Positions 59,327-64,000 of a DNA stretch of 64,000 bases are shown here, in pieces (the first letter of the stretch is position 1; each line of letters opens with the position of its first letter). The notes under the pieces were generated by a model. It worked only from the letters and a program-made list of their open reading frames with translations. It searched no databases and was not told the DNA's origin. The translations under genes and the position numbers were made by a program. The DNA is taken from contig CM032122.1 in NCBI GenBank assembly GCA_018894105.1, forward strand, positions 37,293,404-37,357,403, read 5' to 3'. Source of the stretch: Jacaranda mimosifolia. Lineage: Eukaryota > Streptophyta > Magnoliopsida > Lamiales > Bignoniaceae.

Positions 59327-59853
59327 TAGGCCTTGCTTGGGCCTCTATCTTATGAGTTCAAAAGAGAAAAACCCAACCTATATTGGACCACTTATTTGGG
59401 CCTTCCACTGGGCCCAAATATTGCTAGCAAAAGGTAATCAAACAGGTCTGGCAAGTTGTTTTGTTCGGACGTGTTGATAAAGTCTGATATTGAGATGAGT
59501 TCGAATCCAATCAAAAATAAATAGGGTGGTTTTAGGATTTTGCAAGCCTCATTGGCATCGTTACCACTACTACTTCCCTATGATTCTTGACTTCACTCAT
59601 GTGTCACTCTTGTCTGGACGCCCACGCCCAATTATTACCCCTTTCACATTTTTCCCTTAAATTTCGCATTGTCATGAAGTGGTCAAGAATCTTCATTCCA
59701 CAAATATTATATGGATTAATAAATAATAATACATATTTTAAAAAAAAAACATAAATTATTCCCATCAGCCCATCCCCATCAATTCCCACTCACTTCCCTT
59801 AGCCATCTCTCACACGCACTACCCTCACTCCACAGAAAGAGAGGGAGAGAGAG
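59327..59853 (+). promoter_or_regulatory. Promoter and leader region of the FLA gene
   Basis: Only 535 bp separate the hAT element from the ATG. A/T-rich sequence at about 59700-59755 may supply the TATA element, and a GAGA-rich leader (59836-59853) directly precedes the ATG. Exact sites are not certain. Confidence 0.4.
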
Positions 59854-61119
59854 ATGGCTACCCCAATCTCCATTACCGACTTTACCCCTCAAGCATTCCT
59901 CAGTTTTCTACTCATCTTCTCTTCTTCTTACCTTCTCCCCATTTCCTCCTCCAACGTCACAGATCTCCTATCCTCTTACCCCGATCTCTCTGACTTCAAC
60001 GCACTCCTCACCACCACCGCCGTCGCCGCCGATCTCACCGCCCGCTCCTCCATTACACTCCTCGCCGTTCCCAATGCCTATCTACGCTCTACCTCCGCCG
60101 CTCCCCACCCCTCCTCCACCAAAATCGCCGACGCCCTCCGCTACCACGTCCTCCTCGAGTACCTCTCCTTGTCCGACCTACGCCTCATTCCCCCCACGGG
60201 AAAACTCGTCCCCACCCTCTTCCAAACCACCGGACGCGCCGCCGCTAATTCCGGCAGCATCAACATCACCTTCGATTCCTCCTCCGACACCGTCACATTC
60301 CACTCCCCCACCTCGAACGCCACGCTGCTGTCCCCTATCAAAACCCTGCCTTACAACATATCGGTCTTATTGCTTAATTCCCTGTTAATTCCTTACAATC
60401 CCGATCTCATGGCTTCGGAGACTCGCCCGCCACTGGGGCTCAACATCACGAAAGCGCTAATCGACGGCCATGATTTCAATGTAGCCGCGTCGATGCTCGC
60501 TGCCTCGGGGGTAGTTTCGGAATTTGAAGCCGACGAGGCTGGCGCCGGAATCACAATGTTTGTCCCGACAGACGAAGCGTTTGCCGATCTGCCTTCATCT
60601 GTCAAATTCCAGTCACTACCCGCTGACAAAAAAGCAGTGGTGTTGAGATTTCATGTCCTCCATTCCTACTATCCATTGGGCACGTTGGAGTCTATTGTCA
60701 ACCCGGTCCAGCCCACATTGGCCACGGAGCAAAACGGGGCGGGTAGTTTTACCCTAAACATTTCCCGGGTTAACGGGTCAGTCGGGATTGATACTGGCAT
60801 AGTACAGGCTTCAGTAACCCAAACGGTTTTCGATCAAAACCCCGTGGCGATTTTCGGGGTGTCCAAAGTCTTACTGCCCCGAGAATTTTTTGGAAGGAAC
60901 CCAATTGAAATAAACAATCCCAGCGGCGGTGGTACTGCTCAGCCGCCGGATATTGCGCTCTCACCTGACAATTCTCCCGGAACAAACGGTCCACCAGGTC
61001 ATTTATCCTCGCCGCCGGGGCTGGGAATTCAGGCAACGGCAGCGGCAGGGGCAGTGGGAATTTTGAGAATATTTTTGGGTTTGTGGTGTACAGGGATCTA
61101 TTTCTATCTATTGCTATAG
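59854..61119 (+). CDS. Fasciclin-like arabinogalactan protein, FLA4/SOS5-like
   Basis: Intronless, 421 residues, close to the 420 of Arabidopsis FLA4. A signal peptide (about 1-33) is followed by two FAS1 domains, about 34-190 (SSITLLAVPNAYL ... LRYHVLLEYLS ... YNISVLLLNSLLIP) and about 200-345 (NITKALIDGHDFNVAASML ... GITMFVPTDEAFADLP ... RFHVLHSYYPLGTL ... AIFGVSKVLLPREFFG). A Pro/Ser/Gly-rich AGP stretch (about 355-393) and a hydrophobic C-terminal tail (about 395-421) suggest arabinosylation and a GPI anchor at the plasma membrane. Several N-glycosylation sites (NVT, NIT, NAT, NIS) are visible. FLA4 acts in cell-wall integrity and salt response. The coding region is GC-rich in third positions compared with its flanks. 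Confidence 0.92.
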   Translation: MATPISITDFTPQAFLSFLLIFSSSYLLPISSSNVTDLLSSYPDLSDFNALLTTTAVAADLTARSSITLLAVPNAYLRSTSAAPHPSSTKIADALRYHVLLEYLSLSDLRLIPPTGKLVPTLFQTTGRAAANSGSINITFDSSSDTVTFHSPTSNATLLSPIKTLPYNISVLLLNSLLIPYNPDLMASETRPPLGLNITKALIDGHDFNVAASMLAASGVVSEFEADEAGAGITMFVPTDEAFADLPSSVKFQSLPADKKAVVLRFHVLHSYYPLGTLESIVNPVQPTLATEQNGAGSFTLNISRVNGSVGIDTGIVQASVTQTVFDQNPVAIFGVSKVLLPREFFGRNPIEINNPSGGGTAQPPDIALSPDNSPGTNGPPGHLSSPPGLGIQATAAAGAVGILRIFLGLWCTGIYFYLLL

Positions 61120-62153
61120 CTATGAAGTTGATTGATTGGAGTTCTACCACTTTTTAACACGGGGAATGGAATTTGGGGCTCCAAGATATGGTCATTTTTC
61201 TGCTGGGATTCATTGCGAGGTAACCAAGAAAATGAAGGAAAAAGAATTGTTTAAACTTGTGCTTATTTCTAATAATTTAGGCTAGGGGTTCCCCTATCGA
61301 TTCATAACTTAATTTTTATAGTCATCATTTTCTGAATGTGCAGTCTTGTTGTTGTAAAGAAGTTGATTTTTCTGGGTTATAATGTGTAATACAGTAGCCA
61401 ATTTTTGCTCTACAAGCTTCTGTACTTTTATGTTCTCCTACTGCAACAAATTGCAGAAAAGCTGTAATGTTGCTGATGTATTGTGAGGAAGAGTTTAGAG
61501 TATTTTCAACTGTCGCAAGTCACGGTGGGTAGAAGTTCTCCTTTTTTGCTCAGTTAGGTGGTCAATCTCTTTGTTACTGTTCTCTCTGTTGGAACAGTTA
61601 GTACATTTTTCATCATCTCTTATGAGTTATGACCAAGTATTTGTATGCTACTTGTTTGTTAGTTGAAATACTTTTTCCATTTCATGTTTGAGTTTTTTTT
61701 ATATATATTTTTTTCTCTTCAATTATTTGTTTGTAATGTTGAAAATGATAATGGCTAGCCTGTTTGAGAGAAAAATGAAAAACATTTCGCTGGGGACACC
61801 ACATGATATTTTTCTTGGAACAGTTTTTATCATTGTTATAATGAAAATATTTGGGTTTATTCAGGGAATATTTGGTTATGTTTTTTATTTGATTTTATTA
61901 TATGTTTATTATGTGTTTTGGGAGAATGAATTATTGAAAAATATTAAAGTTTTTTTTTGGTATGTTTGTTATGTCTTGGGGAAGACATTTGTTACTGTAA
62001 CAGTCAAATCAGTGCTTTTTTGTTGAGTTTTTTGGGTGAAAATGAAATTAAGTGATTTTTTTAATATTAAAATAATAATAAAATATATAATAGATATATA
62101 TAATATGTATGTACATATTAGAGAATATCGAATTTGGAGGGAAAATAGATATA

Positions 62154-62207
62154 TGTTTGGTTATATTTTCCTAAAACAATATTATTTTGGGGAAATATAA
62201 CCAAACA
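62154..62207. repeat. Inverted repeat (hairpin), possibly a MITE end
   Basis: TGTTTGGTTATATTTTCC pairs with GGAAATATAACCAAACA across a loop of about 18 bases, with one bulge. Confidence 0.75.
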
Positions 62208-63214
62208 AAACCTTAACTTTTTGCATATGTTATTTTAACTCTTTGAGGTATTTAATTAACTTCACACATTCATATGTCATTAGGTTATTTCTTGGTACTT
62301 TGATGATTTTCAACTTACATGCATCGTTTTTAGTCATTTTGTTTATTTTATGGCATTTCTTTGGAAATTTTAGCCATTTTATGAACTCATTTTTTTTTTT
62401 TTTTCATTTAATAACTTTTTGATAAATTTTCATTCTTTTTCTAGTTTTTATTTTTTAATATAGTTTAGTCATTTTGCTTACTTGATATATGATTATAGAT
62501 GTCTTGTTATCTATTATAATTCTGTAAAAAGTAAAAGAAAAGTATAAAAGATTGATTCCAAATATATATATATATATATAATTTATTTATTTTTCTACCT
62601 CTTGGGTTTATTCTAGACTGCTTTTGCACCACTTGGACTTGTTTTGGACTCATAACCCAACACATAACCAAACAAGAACCACCCAACTTAATCCAGCCCA
62701 ACCCAACCCAACCCAACTTTGAACCATGGATCATGGATCCATACCCAAGAGCTGATGCTGATATAGAGCTCATTCGTTTCCAAGCAATATTGCACTTGTA
62801 CACAAAATTTCATGTTTTAAAGATACATACTGATAGTCTCACATCAATAACTTTGGAGATATAGTGTTCATTTTCGCCATGTATAGCTTGTTACATCAAA
62901 ATAAAATTAAAAAAAAAGGTTAGTTAATGTATCTCTTGATAAAAATTAGATTTATAAATATAAATATTGACAAAAATATCACGAATAATTAAGATTAAAT
63001 TTAAGAATAAATTTCCCTTAGCATAACTTAAGATTAGTTTTATTTTTTATTTTTTTTCAAAATGATGATATTCTTATCATATACCTAATTTTAAGGACAA
63101 TAATGTTTTAAGAAATTGCTAAAAATATCAAACATTGATGTCAACTAGCTCTGAATAATTAACTCGAATGCAAAAGGAAATTCAATAAATTAAATCTACC
63201 TAGGAAGGTATAAG

Positions 63215-63350
63215 TATATTTTATTTTCGTATTTTACACAAAAGTACACTAAGAGTTTGTTAGGTTTCAAATTCGAACATCACACATACAAATTTAAAGG
63301 CGATACTAATGGGTCAATTAATCACTCGACATAAAAGTATAAGAACCTAG
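63215..63350 (-). mobile_element. Possible degenerate SINE-like copy
   Basis: On the minus strand GATGTTCGAATTTG resembles a pol III B box, preceded by GAGTGATTAATTGACCCATT, which has the layout of the tRNA-like head at 12077-12005. GTATAAG occurs on both sides, too short to be firm evidence. Confidence 0.3.
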
Positions 63351-64000
63351 TTCAGTCGTATTTTGATTTTAAAATTTTAATTAAAAAATAGAAGAAAAAT
63401 AAGATGTCTAAAACATAGATTATAGAATTAATAGTTCGGTGTATGTTCTAAATAATTTTTTGCTCCTTAGTCATGGAACACAATTTTTTCAATATCTTTC
63501 TTATTAAAATACAATATTCAAATATAGCACTGAGATATTTATGTTGGAAGAATAATTCTCCCTCCTCTTATTCTATAATAATTGCTTCCTTAGCTATACA
63601 ATATGGAGTCGAACTCCTTAAGTTTTTAACTTATTAATTATATTGATTTTTTTGATCATTTTAATATTTTTAAAATTTTCAATAATATGCATCGTGTTAT
63701 TTAATACCATAGTTCAATTAATTTATTTTGACAATTAACTGTTAATGTCATAGATGAAACTCAAATTGACCAAAATCACTATTTTTTGAGATAAGACTCA
63801 TACATTATAAATTGTGACTGAAAGTGTCCTTCATTATTTATACAATATATAAAAAATAAGTTCTTATACTCATATAATGACAATTTTTACGTTACTATAT
63901 CAAATAGCAGTATATTAATTATACTTTTAAATATTTTATTAATTTAAAAAAATTTAAGATTCCAAATAAAATTTGACTTTTTAATAAAAAAAAATATTTT

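Larger units (their letters stand above)
61120..64000. other. 3' UTR of the FLA gene, then AT-rich intergenic DNA to the window end
   Basis: The 3' UTR probably covers the first 300-400 bases. No gene follows. A hairpin (62154-62207) and a SINE-like tRNA-like stretch (about 63215-63350) are noted separately. Confidence 0.5.

Noticed and set aside
15935..61119. A biosynthetic or defence gene cluster
   Set aside because: The neighbouring genes belong to unrelated processes (telomeres, DNA methylation, organelle import, metal binding, cell wall), with no shared pathway.
60074..61150. Proline-rich and other overlapping frames over the FLA gene
   Set aside because: Shadows of the GC-rich FAS1 coding frame.
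1..64000. CRISPR arrays, bacterial operons, phage or viral gene clusters
   Set aside because: Nothing of the kind; gene structure is that of a plant nucleus, and the only repeats are microsatellites, transposons and the duplications listed.
1..64000. Canonical tRNA or rRNA genes
   Set aside because: I found only degenerate B-box-like motifs in SINE-like sequences, with no full cloverleaf.

Overview
This window is nuclear DNA from a flowering plant, most likely a eudicot. It has long AT-rich intergenic stretches, GT-AG introns, genes of plant-only families (type 2 metallothionein, PORR, DUF506, FDM/IDN2-like XH/XS, fasciclin-AGP, OEP16), a Tat-lineage Ty3/gypsy retrotransposon and several hAT and MITE insertions. 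The species cannot be named from the sequence alone. I rebuilt ten protein-coding genes exon by exon; splice phases agree in all of them except for two single-base frame breaks in one gene.

Layout. 1-6511: decayed Ty3/gypsy (Tat-type, two RNase H domains) element on the minus strand, truncated by the window edge, with its 5' LTR at about 5620-6511. 7737-11009 (+): RAB5IF/Rab5-interacting-like small membrane protein. 15935-19622 (+): TRFL/TRP-type double-stranded telomere-repeat binding protein. 21504-25900 (-): zf-XS/XS/coiled-coil/XH protein of the FDM/IDN2 family (RNA-directed DNA methylation). 27500-32500: gene-free interval with two short retroposon tails carrying 17-bp target duplications, a hAT element and a nest of MITE-like elements. 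32943-35364 (+): DUF506 protein. 36854-39473 (+): GH17 beta-1,3-glucanase with a C-terminal X8 (CBM43) domain and two single-base frame breaks. 39692-40413: SINE-like insertion and a 316-bp tandem duplication. 41067-43368 (-): TIM9. 43915-44549: hAT MITE with a perfect 8-bp target duplication. 45661-46926 (-): PORR organelle RNA-binding protein. 49482-52096 (+): OEP16. 55277-56603 (+): type 2 metallothionein. 57881-59318: second hAT element. 59854-61119 (+): FLA4/SOS5-like fasciclin arabinogalactan protein.

The genes do not form an operon or an evident biosynthetic cluster; each is a separate plant housekeeping or cell-wall gene. Two contextual points stand out. TIM9, PORR and OEP16 are three consecutive nuclear genes for organelle proteins. 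The order TRFL, GH17, TIM9, FLA4 resembles, from memory, a short block on Arabidopsis chromosome 3 (around At3g46550-At3g46590), which would make this a conserved ancestral block interrupted by extra genes and transposons. I see no convincing undescribed system. The most informative signals are the transposon insertions with readable target-site duplications, the SINE plus tandem-duplication event behind the glucanase gene, and the broken glucanase frame.
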